The translations under genes and the position numbers were made by a program. From Rubrivivax sp. (GTDB lineage Bacteria > Pseudomonadota > Gammaproteobacteria > Burkholderiales > Burkholderiaceae_C): a stretch of DNA of 50,273 nucleotides. The notes under the pieces were generated by a model that saw only the letters and a program-made list of their open reading frames with translations, did no database searches and had not been told where the DNA came from. Shown one piece after another: positions 16,482-25,096 of this stretch; positions within the stretch are counted from its first letter, which is position 1; the number at the start of each line of letters is the position of its first letter. The stretch lies in contig JALHMT010000038.1 of NCBI GenBank assembly GCA_022843905.1, positions 1 to 50,273 of the forward strand. The letters are read 5' to 3'.

Positions 16482-17564
16482 ATGAACGACCGAAGCCCGC
16501 CCCCTCCCACGCTGGATGACGTGGCACGCGCCGTGGGGGTCTCCACGGCCACGGTGTCCCGGGCGATCAACCGTCCCGACAGCGTGCGGCCCGCGCTGCG
16601 CGACCGCGTGTTGCTCGCAGTGGGCCGGCTGGGCTACGTCCCGCATGCCGGCGCCCGTGCGATGAGCCTGCGACGCAGCGGCACGGTGGGCGTGGTGCTG
16701 CCGACCATCGACAATGCCATCTTCGCGCGCGGGCTGCAGGCCTTCCAGCAGCGCATGGTGGCGGCCGGCCGGCACGTCCTGCTGGCCATCAGCGACTACG
16801 ACCCCGACCAGGAGCTGGCACAGATCAACAACCTGGTGGCGCGCGGTGTCGATGCGGTGGCGCTCACCGGCATCAGCCAGCGGCCCGAGCTGATCGAACG
16901 CCTGGCGCAGCGCGGCCTGCCCTGGGTGCACTGCGGCAGCTACCCGGCGCCGGGCGGCAGCGCCTGCGTCGGCTTCCGCAACCAGTCGGCGGTGCAGAAG
17001 GCCGTGCGCTACCTGCTCGACCTGGGCCACCGCCGCGTGGCGATGCTGGCCGGCATCGTGGCACACAACGACCGCGCCGCCGACCGGGTGCAGGGTGTGC
17101 GCCAGGCCTTGAACGAGGCGGGCCTGTCACTCAAGGCCGCCAGCCTCGCCGAAGCGCGTTACGACCTGCACGCGGCACGCGAAGGCACGCGGCGGCTGCT
17201 GGCGGTCCAGCAGCCGCCCACTGCGCTGCTGTGCGGCAACGACGTGCTGGCCTATGGGGCGCTGCTCGAAGCACAGTCACAGGGCATCGCTGTGCCGCAG
17301 CAGCTGTCGGTGGTGGGTTTCGACGATCTGGATCTCTCGCGCCACTGGCAACCGGGCCTGACCACCATCCACGTGCCCACCGAACGCATGTGGACCCTGG
17401 CCGCAGATCATCTGGTCGCGCGCATGGACGGCGTGGTGCAGCGGCCTTTGCAGCAGGAGATCGATGTCGAACTGGTGGTGAGGGCTTCAACGGCCCGGCC
17501 GCCTCCGGCAGCGCGTGCGACGCGGGCAACGCGGGCAGCGCCGACGAAAAAGTCGAAGCCTTGA
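16482..17564 (+). CDS. LacI-family regulator divergent from TRAP/hps-like operon
   Basis: This 360-residue LacI-family repressor has its helix-turn-helix at the start (PTLDDVARAVGVSTATVSRA, about residues 8-27) and a ligand-binding domain ending with the usual GFDDLDLS and PGLTTIHVP motifs. The last 20 residues are an Ala/Thr/Lys-rich tail. It is divergent from the transporter-dehydrogenase operon, whose start region carries a LacI-family palindrome. It is therefore the likely repressor, with the transported substrate or an early product as inducer. The ATG at 16482 directly precedes the conserved N-terminus; an in-frame ATG at 16428 would add 18 unrelated residues. Confidence 0.9.
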   Translation: MNDRSPPPPTLDDVARAVGVSTATVSRAINRPDSVRPALRDRVLLAVGRLGYVPHAGARAMSLRRSGTVGVVLPTIDNAIFARGLQAFQQRMVAAGRHVLLAISDYDPDQELAQINNLVARGVDAVALTGISQRPELIERLAQRGLPWVHCGSYPAPGGSACVGFRNQSAVQKAVRYLLDLGHRRVAMLAGIVAHNDRAADRVQGVRQALNEAGLSLKAASLAEARYDLHAAREGTRRLLAVQQPPTALLCGNDVLAYGALLEAQSQGIAVPQQLSVVGFDDLDLSRHWQPGLTTIHVPTERMWTLAADHLVARMDGVVQRPLQQEIDVELVVRASTARPPPAARATRATRAAPTKKSKP

Positions 17565-17881
17565 GGCTGGCGCCGTGTGCGCGGGGATGTCGGCCGCGGG
17601 TGAGCGTCTGAAGTCGCCCGTCGCGTCGCTGATGGACAGGTCCACGAAGTCGAGCCCGGTGGGGCTGGCCGGGCAGTGGCGTGCTGGCCGAGGCCGTCCC
17701 GACCAGCAGGACCAGACCCGTGCAAGCGCGGAGGAGAGGTTTCTGGTGCATGACGCGCAGGCAGAGCCAAAGAGCACAGTCTTGGCTGCAAGGCCGGCGC
17801 GGTCTTGCGCAGAGCTACGTACACCCCCGGTTCGGGGTGTGGGGCGCCCGTCGGAAGGGCGCGCCGAGCCCCGGCGTTGCG
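17565..17881. other. 317-base interval without a convincing gene
   Basis: Between the convergent LacI-family and CopD-like genes I see no supportable gene. A minus-strand frame from 17751 begins with a signal-peptide-like stretch (MHQKPLLRACTGLVLLVGTA) but then turns into Arg/Pro-rich text antisense to the LacI gene. A change of frame near 17660 gives a more protein-like segment (LDFVDLSISDATGDF), so a decayed short secreted protein is conceivable. Hairpins at 17821-17866 are listed separately. Confidence 0.5.
17821..17866. terminator. Tandem hairpins between convergent genes
   Basis: A 7-base stem ACACCCC/GGGGTGT spans 17821-17840. A second GC-rich stem, GCGCCC/GGGCGC, follows within about 17843-17862. 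No T-run follows on either strand, so this is a candidate bidirectional terminator or a stabilising structure rather than a textbook one. Confidence 0.4.
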
Positions 17882-18358
17882 TCAGCCGCCCACGCGCAGC
17901 AGGGTGACGACGACGATGAGCACGCCGATGCCCAGGTTGACGGCCACCCACGAGCGGATCTGCGCCAGGGCGGCACCGCTAGCGGCCCAGTCTCCCGCCG
18001 TCACGGCACGTGACAGCCGCTTGTAGAGCGCGAAGCGGATGTGCATGAAGATGGCCACCATCAGCACGCCCAGCACCAGCATCAGCGTCCAGTGCAGAGG
18101 CATCTGGAAGCTGCCGCCGCTCTGTACCGTCTGCTTGGCCACACGACCCAGCATCCACAGGCCCGAGCCCAGCACCAGCAGCGACGACACCAGCACGGCC
18201 TTGAAGAAGCGGCCCAGCACATCGTGCATGAGTTTCAGCCGCGCTGGCGGCTCGAGTGCCGCGAGGGCCGGCCGCAGGCAGAAGTGGGTGAAGTACATGC
18301 CGCCGACCCAGAGGACGATGGCAAGCACGTGGACGGTCTTGAGGATGGCGTAGAGCAT
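17882..18358 (-). CDS. CopD-family integral membrane protein
   Basis: This 158-residue protein has four hydrophobic helices and His residues placed as in the CopD/YnfA-like copper-resistance membrane family: KTVHVLAIVLWVGGMYFTHFCLRP at the start and LHWTLMLVLGVLMVAIFMHIRFALY in the middle, given by position. Such proteins are thought to help copper or heme-related transfer across the inner membrane, but function is not established for this branch. The ATG at 18358 is chosen because the first helix follows at once; an earlier in-frame start at 18418 adds charged filler. It lies 72 bases after the aldolase gene stop. Confidence 0.8.
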   Translation of the reverse strand: MLYAILKTVHVLAIVLWVGGMYFTHFCLRPALAALEPPARLKLMHDVLGRFFKAVLVSSLLVLGSGLWMLGRVAKQTVQSGGSFQMPLHWTLMLVLGVLMVAIFMHIRFALYKRLSRAVTAGDWAASGAALAQIRSWVAVNLGIGVLIVVVTLLRVGG

Positions 18359-18430
18359 CAGACATTGTGGTGGCTGCCGCGTGGATTGCGGTGCTTGCCC
18401 CTGCCGCAGGCGGGGCAAGTCCCTTGCCGT

Positions 18431-19096
18431 TCACCAGCGCGCGCCGAAGTGTCGTCGCAGTTCGTCGATGGCGGCTTCGCTCAGGGGTGCCGGGCTGGGC
18501 TGGCAGGTCATCCACAAGCGTGCCGTTTCTTCCAGCTCTTCCAGCACGGCGCTGGCTTCGGCAGGCGAGCCGTGCCAGACATTGGGCCCCAGCCGGTCCA
18601 TCATCACGGCGCGAAGCGGCCGGCCGGCGGCGCGCGCGGCGGCAATGCGGGCGTGCACCAGGTCCGCCACGGCGGGGTCGCCGGGGCGGTGGTAAGGCAT
18701 CAGCGGCACATGGCCAACCTTCATCACGAAGTAGGGCGTGATGGGGGGCAGGATGTCGTCGCTGCTCCACACTCCCTGCAGCGTGAGCGCCACCAGATGC
18801 GTGCTGTGCGTGTGGATGACGCAGCGCGCCTCGGGCTCGGCGTCGTAGATGCGGCGGTGCAGGGCCAGCGTCTTGCTGGCACGGTCGCCGCCGGTCTGCA
18901 GGCCCTGCAGGTCCAGCCGGGCCAGGCGCGCCGGATCGAGCCGGCCCAGGCAGGCATCGGTGGGCGTGATGAGGAAGCCGTCCTCCAGCCGCACGCTGAT
19001 GTTGCCAGCCGTGGCGTGCACATAGCCGCGCTCGAACAGCGAGCGGCCGACCTCGCAGATGTCCAGCCGCAGCGAGGCTTCGTCGGCCGTCGACAT
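18431..19096 (-). CDS. otnC: 3-oxo-tetronate 4-phosphate decarboxylase (class II aldolase family)
   Basis: This 221-residue class II aldolase/adducin-family protein has ATAGNISVR, the zinc-site HTHSTHLVAL and a C-terminal His in GPNVWHG. In the L-threonate pathway OtnC decarboxylates 3-oxo-tetronate 4-phosphate to dihydroxyacetone phosphate and CO2. Gene order ltnD-otnK-otnC with TGATG and ATGA overlaps matches the characterised acid-sugar operons, which is the main reason for choosing OtnC over L-fuculose-phosphate aldolase-type relatives. The ATG at 19096 overlaps the otnK stop by one base. Confidence 0.87.
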   Translation of the reverse strand: MSTADEASLRLDICEVGRSLFERGYVHATAGNISVRLEDGFLITPTDACLGRLDPARLARLDLQGLQTGGDRASKTLALHRRIYDAEPEARCVIHTHSTHLVALTLQGVWSSDDILPPITPYFVMKVGHVPLMPYHRPGDPAVADLVHARIAAARAAGRPLRAVMMDRLGPNVWHGSPAEASAVLEELEETARLWMTCQPSPAPLSEAAIDELRRHFGARW

Positions 19097-20340
19097 CAAA
19101 GCAGCGCGAAGGCGCGGGTGAAGAAGTCGGGCCCGCCGAAGTTGCCCGACTTCAAGGCCAGGTGCACCCCCGGCACGGCGGCGTGGCACCACGGCACGCC
19201 CGGGTCGATCTGCGGGCCGATGCGCAGTTGCGTGATGCCCAGCGCCTGCACGCAGGCGCCCGAGGTCTCGCCGCCGGCCACCACCAGCTGCTTCACGCCC
19301 GCCTGCACCAGCCCGGATGCGACCGTGGCCAGGGTCCGCTCGACCAGGGCCCCGGCCTGTTCCGCGCCGAGTTGCTGCTGCACGGCCTTGACCGCCGCAG
19401 GCTCGGCTGTGGCATACACCAGCACCGGCCTGGCGCCCAACCGGGGCAGCGCCCAGGTCAGGGCCTGCGCCGCGAGGTCCTGACCTTCGGCCAGCCTCAA
19501 GGGGTCGATGGCGAAGGCCGCACCGCACTGGGCGATGAAGTGCGCCACCTGCCCATTGGTGGCGGCCGAACAACTGCCGGAGATCACCGCGCGTGTTCCG
19601 ACGGCCGGCGGCAGCGCTGCGGCCTGGGCGCTGGGGACCAGGCCATGCAGCGCCGGGATGCCGATGGCCAGCCCCGAGCCTGCGACCACCACGCGCAGGT
19701 CGGCACTCGCCCGTGCCAGCACGCGCAGGTCGTCGTCGCTCACGGCATCGGCGATGGCCAGCGTGAACCCTTCGGTCATCAGAGCCGCGATGCGCTCGCG
19801 CACGGCGGCTTCGCCGCGCGCCACCGCCCGGTGGTCGATCAGGCCGACGCGCCGCGAGCGCAGTTGCGGCTGCAGCACGCGCACAAGGTTGGCATCCGTC
19901 ATCGGTGTCAGCGGATGGTGCCGCATGGGGCTGTCCGACAGGAGCACGTCGCCCACGAAGAGGTGACCCTTGAAGACCGTGCGCGCGTTTTCGGGGAAGG
20001 CGGGCGTGACGATGGCGAAATCCGCACCGAGCTCGTCCATCAAGGCCTCGGCCACCGGGCCGATGTTGCCCTGGGCCGTGCTGTCGAAGGTGGAGCAGAC
20101 CTTGAAGTAGATCTGGCCGGCACCGTGCCGGCGCAGCCAGCGTGCAGCGGCCAGCGATTCGGCCACCGCCTCGGCCACCGGAGCGGTCCGCGACTTCAGC
20201 GCCACCACCACGGCATCGACGTCGGGTGCGGGCCCGGTCGGCACGCCGATGGTCTGCACCACGCGCATGCCGGCGCGCACGAGGTTGTTGGCCAGATCGG
20301 TGGCACCCGTGAAGTCGTCGGCGATGCAGCCGAGCTTCAC
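19096..20340 (-). CDS. otnK: 3-oxo-tetronate kinase (DUF1537 family)
   Basis: This 414-residue protein belongs to the four-carbon acid sugar kinase (DUF1537) family. The N-terminal substrate domain begins with the hallmark IADDFTGATDLANNL, and FKVCSTFDSTAQGNIGP follows. The C-terminal nucleotide-binding domain has VISGSCSAATNGQV and VAGGETSGACVQAL. OtnK phosphorylates 3-oxo-tetronate (from 2-oxo-tetronate after isomerisation) with ATP. It overlaps ltnD by 4 bases and otnC by one. No otnI isomerase is visible next to it, so that step may be encoded elsewhere. Confidence 0.92.
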   Translation of the reverse strand: MKLGCIADDFTGATDLANNLVRAGMRVVQTIGVPTGPAPDVDAVVVALKSRTAPVAEAVAESLAAARWLRRHGAGQIYFKVCSTFDSTAQGNIGPVAEALMDELGADFAIVTPAFPENARTVFKGHLFVGDVLLSDSPMRHHPLTPMTDANLVRVLQPQLRSRRVGLIDHRAVARGEAAVRERIAALMTEGFTLAIADAVSDDDLRVLARASADLRVVVAGSGLAIGIPALHGLVPSAQAAALPPAVGTRAVISGSCSAATNGQVAHFIAQCGAAFAIDPLRLAEGQDLAAQALTWALPRLGARPVLVYATAEPAAVKAVQQQLGAEQAGALVERTLATVASGLVQAGVKQLVVAGGETSGACVQALGITQLRIGPQIDPGVPWCHAAVPGVHLALKSGNFGGPDFFTRAFALL

Positions 20341-21230
20341 GACTTCTTCTCCGGCAGCGTGATGCCCGGGAAGATCTTGATCACCGCGCTGTCGTCCTCC
20401 TTGGCGAAGCCCGCCGTGGACGCCTGCATGAACATCTGGTGCGCCGTGCTGGCCAACGGCAGAGGGAACTTGCTGGCGCGTGCGGTGTCGAGCACCAGGC
20501 CGAGGTCTTTCACGAAGATGTCCACCGCGGACAGCGGCGTGTAGTCGGCGGCCAGCACGTGGGCCATGCGGTTCTCGAACATCCAGCTGTTGCCGGCGCT
20601 GTTCGTGATGACTTCGTACAAGGCCGCGGCGTCCACGCCTTCGCGCAGTCCGAGCGCCATGGCCTCGGCCGCGGCAGCGATGTGCACGCCGGCCAGCAAC
20701 TGGTTGATGATCTTCACCTTGCTGCCGGCACCGGCGCGGTCGCCAAGCCGGTAGACCTTGGCCGCCATCGCGTCGAGCATGTCGGCGCAGACCGCGTAGG
20801 CCTCGGGGCTACCCGCGGTCATCATGGTCATCTGGCCGCTGGCGGCCTTGGCTGCGCCGCCGGAGATGGGCGCGTCGAGGTAGTGCAGGCCCATGGCCTC
20901 CAGCCGCGCTGCCATCGCCATGCTCCAGTGAGGGTCCACCGTCGAGCACATCACGAACACGCTGCCGGGCTTCATGGCCGCGGCCACGGCGCCACTGCCG
21001 AACAGCACGTCCTCGGTCTGCGCGGCGTTGACGACCACGCTGACCACCGCGGCGCTGGCCGCGGCCAGTTCGGCGGCGCTGGCGCAGGCGGTGCCGCCAC
21101 CCTGCGCGAATTCGCGGGCGACGCCCTCGCGCGCGTCGAAGACGCGCAGGTCGAAGCCGGCGCGCCGCAGCGACTGCGCCATGCCGCTGCCCATGGCGCC
21201 CAGGCCGATCACTCCCACGGTGGCTGTCAT
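20337..21230 (-). CDS. ltnD: L-threonate dehydrogenase (3-hydroxyisobutyrate dehydrogenase family)
   Basis: This 297-residue beta-hydroxyacid dehydrogenase has a Rossmann motif GVIGLGAMGSGMA (residues 6-18), the substrate-binding DAPISGGAAKAASG and the catalytic Lys in SKVKIINQLLAG. LtnD oxidises L-threonate at C2 to 2-oxo-tetronate with NAD+. The start at 21230 has GGAG 9 bases upstream. It heads the operon with otnK and otnC. Because the region is rich in sulfonate genes I checked it against sulfolactaldehyde reductase YihU, a relative; the YihU substrate Arg-Thr pair after DVPVG is replaced here by Ser-Gly-Gly, so threonate is favoured. Confidence 0.88.
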   Translation of the reverse strand: MTATVGVIGLGAMGSGMAQSLRRAGFDLRVFDAREGVAREFAQGGGTACASAAELAAASAAVVSVVVNAAQTEDVLFGSGAVAAAMKPGSVFVMCSTVDPHWSMAMAARLEAMGLHYLDAPISGGAAKAASGQMTMMTAGSPEAYAVCADMLDAMAAKVYRLGDRAGAGSKVKIINQLLAGVHIAAAAEAMALGLREGVDAAALYEVITNSAGNSWMFENRMAHVLAADYTPLSAVDIFVKDLGLVLDTARASKFPLPLASTAHQMFMQASTAGFAKEDDSAVIKIFPGITLPEKKS

Positions 21231-21387
21231 CTGGTCGTCTCCTCGCTTCTCCTGCGGGTCACCGAGGATCGTACCAATGCCTGGACGCCCCATCCGGTGC
21301 GTTCGCCAGCGCCGCAGCGACCGGCGATGAGCAGACGTCACGCAAACCTGCTACGGTGCGGCCCTGCGAAAATTCCGCCTGACGACC

Positions 21388-22920
21388 ATGACCCCCTTGA
21401 AAGAGCGCCTCGACGGCCTGCCACCTGCGCGGCTGCAAGGCATGCGCCGCGGCGTCGAGAAGGAAAGCCTGCGCGTGCTGCCCGGCGGCGCGCTGGCCGT
21501 CACGCCTCACCCTGCGGCTTTGGGCTCGGCGCTGACCCATCCGCACGTCACCACCGATTACAGCGAGTCGCAGCTCGAACTCATCACCGGCGTGCACGCC
21601 GACGTCGAAGCCTGCGAGCGTGAGCTGACCGAGATCCACCAGTTCGTCTACCACGCCATCGGCGAGGAGTTGATGTGGGTCGGCAGCATGCCCTGCGGCC
21701 TGCCTGCCGACGAGAACATCCCCATCGGCAGCTACGGCTCGTCCAACGTCGGCCGCGCCAAGAGCGTCTACCGCATGGGCCTGGGCCACCGCTACGGCCG
21801 TCGCATGCAGACCATCTCGGGCATCCACTACAACTGGTCGCTGCCCGGAGTGGGCAACGACGAGTACTTCGCGCTGATCCGCAACTTCAGGCGTCACTCT
21901 TTCCTGCTGCTGTTCCTCTTCGGTGCATCGCCGGCGGTGTGTCCGAGCTTCGTCGCCGGGCGCGACCACGAACTTCAGGCGCTGTCGGCCAGCACCCTCT
22001 ACATGCCGCATGCCACGTCGCTGCGCATGGGCCGGCTGGGTTACCAGAGCGATGCGCAGTCCCGGCTGGCCGTCAGCTACAACAGCCTGGAAAGCTATGG
22101 CGGTTCGCTTCACGAGGCCCTCACGCGGCCGCACCCGGCCTACGAACGCATCGGCGTGCGCAACCTGGGTGGCGAGTACAACCAGCTCGCCACCACGCTG
22201 CTGCAGATCGAGAACGAGTTCTACGGCACGATCCGGCCCAAGCGCGTGATCCGGGCGGGCGAGCGCCCGCTGCACGCGCTGCGTGAACGCGGGGTCGAGT
22301 ACGTGGAAGTCCGCTGCATGGACCTCGACCCCTTCGTGCCGGTGGGCATCACTGCCGACACCATGCGCGTACTGGATGTCTTCCTGCTGCACTGCCTGCT
22401 CAGCGACAGCCCGCCTGATTCGCCCGAGGAGATCGCGCAGATCGCGCGCAACCAGCAGCGCACCGCGGCCCGTGGCCGCGAACCCGGACTGCTGCTGGAA
22501 CGCGGCACCGGCGAGGTCGCCCTGACCGAATGGGCCGCCGAACTGTTGAGCCAGTGCGGCCCCATCGCCGAGGCGCTCGACGCCGCGTCTGGCAGCGGCG
22601 CCATGCACGCCACAGCACTGCAGCACTGCATGGCAACGCTGGCCGAGCCCGACCGCCTCTCGTCGGCGCGCGCTCTCGACGTCATCTCGCGCGACTTCGG
22701 GAAGTCCTACACCCGCTTCATCCGCGCGCAGAGCGCCGCCACGCGCCAGACGCTGCTGCAGGCGCCGTACCCCGCGGACCTGCAGGCCCGCTTCGCGACG
22801 ATGGCCGAGCAGTCGCTGGCCGAGCAGCGGCGCATCGAGGCCGCCGACACGATGCCCTTCGAGGTCTACCGCCAGAAGTACCTGGCGCCGGAACGCCTGG
22901 TGCCTGCGAAACGCGCCTGA
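21388..22920 (+). CDS. gshA: Glutamate-cysteine ligase
   Basis: This 510-residue protein is the first enzyme of glutathione synthesis, joining Glu and Cys with ATP. It is the proteobacterial GshA type: RGVEKESLRVLPGG at residues 21-34, TTDYSESQLELITG, GSMPCGLP, GSYGSSNVGRAKSVYRMGLGHRYG (by position), SGIHYNWS and GGEYNQLATTLLQIENEFY. The ATG at 21388 is 157 bases from the divergent ltnD. It is a housekeeping gene between two catabolic blocks, with no sign of co-regulation. Confidence 0.96.
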   Translation: MTPLKERLDGLPPARLQGMRRGVEKESLRVLPGGALAVTPHPAALGSALTHPHVTTDYSESQLELITGVHADVEACERELTEIHQFVYHAIGEELMWVGSMPCGLPADENIPIGSYGSSNVGRAKSVYRMGLGHRYGRRMQTISGIHYNWSLPGVGNDEYFALIRNFRRHSFLLLFLFGASPAVCPSFVAGRDHELQALSASTLYMPHATSLRMGRLGYQSDAQSRLAVSYNSLESYGGSLHEALTRPHPAYERIGVRNLGGEYNQLATTLLQIENEFYGTIRPKRVIRAGERPLHALRERGVEYVEVRCMDLDPFVPVGITADTMRVLDVFLLHCLLSDSPPDSPEEIAQIARNQQRTAARGREPGLLLERGTGEVALTEWAAELLSQCGPIAEALDAASGSGAMHATALQHCMATLAEPDRLSSARALDVISRDFGKSYTRFIRAQSAATRQTLLQAPYPADLQARFATMAEQSLAEQRRIEAADTMPFEVYRQKYLAPERLVPAKRA

Positions 22921-23082
22921 TCGGACGCGGCGGGGTGGCAGGCCCGCCGCCCCACGATGCGCCGGGCGCAGGAAGACCGCCCGCGGCATGTAAAGGCCCG
23001 CTGCACGAGGTAAAGCTGCGTGAATTCGCAGCGCTGCGGTCGAATCCCACCGCCATACTGCGCTCCAAACCGAGGGGGTGCG

Positions 23083-25086
23083 ATGGACGACATGGCGACG
23101 ATTCAGACGCGACCGGACCGGGCGCGTGCCGCTCGTGATGCTGCGACGGTACCCGTGCCGGCGCAGCGGCTGCTGGCCGCAGCAGGCTCGCTCGCGGTGG
23201 CCGCCTGCGGCGGCGCCAGTGCCTTGCCCGAGGCCTTCGCAGACCGGGAGCAGGCGCAGACCCTTCGCCACGCGCTGTCGGCGAGTCCTGCGAACACGAC
23301 CACCCCGGCAGCGGCACCCGTGCCCACCGTGACGGAACTGCTCGACTGGGCCGAGCGGGCCTACACCGAGCTGTTTCCCGGCCCCAAGGTCAATCTGGTG
23401 GCCGAGCCCTACACCTACCGCCACTACCCCGAGACGGGCCACTACCTGGGCGTGGCCGACGGCCGGGTGTACTTCCTCGGCCCCGCCTCCGGCGACGTGC
23501 TGGCCGACGCCGGCGCGCTGGCCGACTTCGGTGCCCGCATCTACGGCCAGCGTTTCGCCTTCAGCGACGAGCAGGCCTCCCGCTTCCTCGGCCAGGCCAC
23601 CCTGGGCGTGACCGACGCCGACATCGCCTCGGTGCGCGCGGCCGGCTACGACGCCTGGCTGACGCAGCAGTTCACCCGCCCGCTGTCGCCCGGCAACTGG
23701 GACTGGCTGGTGACCAGGGGTTTCGACGTCAATCCCGACGCGCGCAACGCTGCCATAGGGGTCGACTCCCAGATCTGGCAACGCCTGCTGAGCGCTTCCG
23801 ACAGCCTGCGGCAGCGCGTGGCGCTGGCGCTGTCGGAGGTCTTCGTCGTGGGCTTCGATGGCCTGACGGGGGCCTACAGGCAGTTCAAGCTCGCCGCCTG
23901 GTGGGATCTGCTGGCCACGCATGCCTTCGGCAACTTCCGCGCGCTGCTCGAGGCGGTGACGCTGAACCCTGCGATGGGCGGCTACCTCAACACCGCAGGC
24001 AATCGCAAGGAAGACCCGGCCACCGGTCGGCAGCCCGACGAGAACTATTCGCGCGAGGTGATGCAGCTCTTCACCATCGGGCTGGTGCAGCTGAACCGTG
24101 ACGGCACGCCCAAGCTCGACGCAGCCGGAAAGCCGATGGACACCTATTCGCAGGACACGGTGACGAACCTGGCGCGCGTGTTCACAGGATGGAACCTCGA
24201 CACCCGTCGCGACGACGTCGGGCCCGAGTTCGTGCGACGGCCGATGGTGCTCACGGCGTCGCGGCACAGCACGCTGGCCGCCACGTTCCTGGGCGCCACG
24301 GTGCCGGCCAACACCGACGGCACGGCCGCGCTGAAGACCGCGCTCGACACGCTGGCGGCGCATCCCAACGTGGGGCCTTTCATCGGCCGCCAGCTCATCC
24401 AGCGGCTCGTCACCAGCAACCCGAGCCGCCACTACGTGGCACGCGTGGCCGCCGCCTTCGACGACAACGGCAAGGGCCAGCGCGGCGACCTGCAGGCGGT
24501 GCTGCGCGCCGTGCTGCTGGACGTCGAGGCGCGCGACGAGGCGCTGATCTCGTCGCCCACCGTCGGCAAGCTGCGCGAGCCGATGCTGCGCTTCATCCAG
24601 TGCGCGCGCAGTTTCAAGGCCACGTCTTTGAACGGTCAGTGGGACGTCGGCAACACCAGCGACCCTGCGCGCTCGCTGGGCCAGAGCCCTTTGCGATCGC
24701 CTTCGGTCTTCAACTACTTCCGGCCGGGATACGTGCCTGCGGGCACGTCCATCGCCAGCGCCGGCCTCGTGGCGCCGGAGTTCCAGCTGGCCAACGAAAG
24801 CAGCGTGGCCGGGTATCTCAACGCGATGCAGAGCTTCGTGAGCCGGGCGCACCGCGACGTGCGGCCGGACTACGCCACCGAACTGGCGCTGGCCGCCGAT
24901 GCCGAGGCCCTGGTCTCGCGCGTGGCGCTGCTGCTGTGCGCCGGGCAGTTGCAGGCATCGACACGCACCACCATCGTGGGCGCGGTCGACAGCATCGCAT
25001 CGTCCACCGAGGCCGGTCGGGCCAACCGCGTCTACACCGCCGTGCTGCTGGTGGCGGCCAGCCCCGACTACCTCGTGCAGAAGTGA
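23083..25086 (+). CDS. DUF1800 family secreted protein with N-terminal beta module
   Basis: This 667-residue protein carries a large C-terminal DUF1800 domain (FLGQATLGVTDADIASVRAAGYDAWLTQQ, REVMQLFTIGLVQLN, RVFTGWN and FNYFRPGY, given by position). A hydrophobic N-terminal segment (LLAAAGSLAVAACGG) looks like a lipoprotein or export signal though the flanks are unusual. Residues about 85-165 form a separate module (VTELLDWAERAYTELFPG, TYRHYPETGHYLGVADGRVYFLG) that I recall as recurring in other Burkholderiales exported proteins. The ATG at 23083 follows GAGGGGG. DUF1800 proteins almost always sit beside DUF1501 proteins, as here, but their activity is unknown. The 162 bases upstream hold no gene. 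Confidence 0.88.
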   Translation: MDDMATIQTRPDRARAARDAATVPVPAQRLLAAAGSLAVAACGGASALPEAFADREQAQTLRHALSASPANTTTPAAAPVPTVTELLDWAERAYTELFPGPKVNLVAEPYTYRHYPETGHYLGVADGRVYFLGPASGDVLADAGALADFGARIYGQRFAFSDEQASRFLGQATLGVTDADIASVRAAGYDAWLTQQFTRPLSPGNWDWLVTRGFDVNPDARNAAIGVDSQIWQRLLSASDSLRQRVALALSEVFVVGFDGLTGAYRQFKLAAWWDLLATHAFGNFRALLEAVTLNPAMGGYLNTAGNRKEDPATGRQPDENYSREVMQLFTIGLVQLNRDGTPKLDAAGKPMDTYSQDTVTNLARVFTGWNLDTRRDDVGPEFVRRPMVLTASRHSTLAATFLGATVPANTDGTAALKTALDTLAAHPNVGPFIGRQLIQRLVTSNPSRHYVARVAAAFDDNGKGQRGDLQAVLRAVLLDVEARDEALISSPTVGKLREPMLRFIQCARSFKATSLNGQWDVGNTSDPARSLGQSPLRSPSVFNYFRPGYVPAGTSIASAGLVAPEFQLANESSVAGYLNAMQSFVSRAHRDVRPDYATELALAADAEALVSRVALLLCAGQLQASTRTTIVGAVDSIASSTEAGRANRVYTAVLLVAASPDYLVQK

Positions 25087-25096
25087 GGGCAACCCG

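Noticed and set aside
17565..17751. A short secreted protein on the minus strand beginning at 17751
   Set aside because: Only the first 20 or so residues look like a signal peptide; the frame then becomes antisense text, and a frameshift would be needed to continue it. Not strong enough to call a pseudogene.
20337..21230. Sulfolactaldehyde reductase (YihU-like) identity for the hydroxyacid dehydrogenase
   Set aside because: The YihU substrate-binding Arg-Thr after DVPVG is replaced by Ser-Gly-Gly, and the gene is coupled to otnK and otnC, so L-threonate dehydrogenase fits better.
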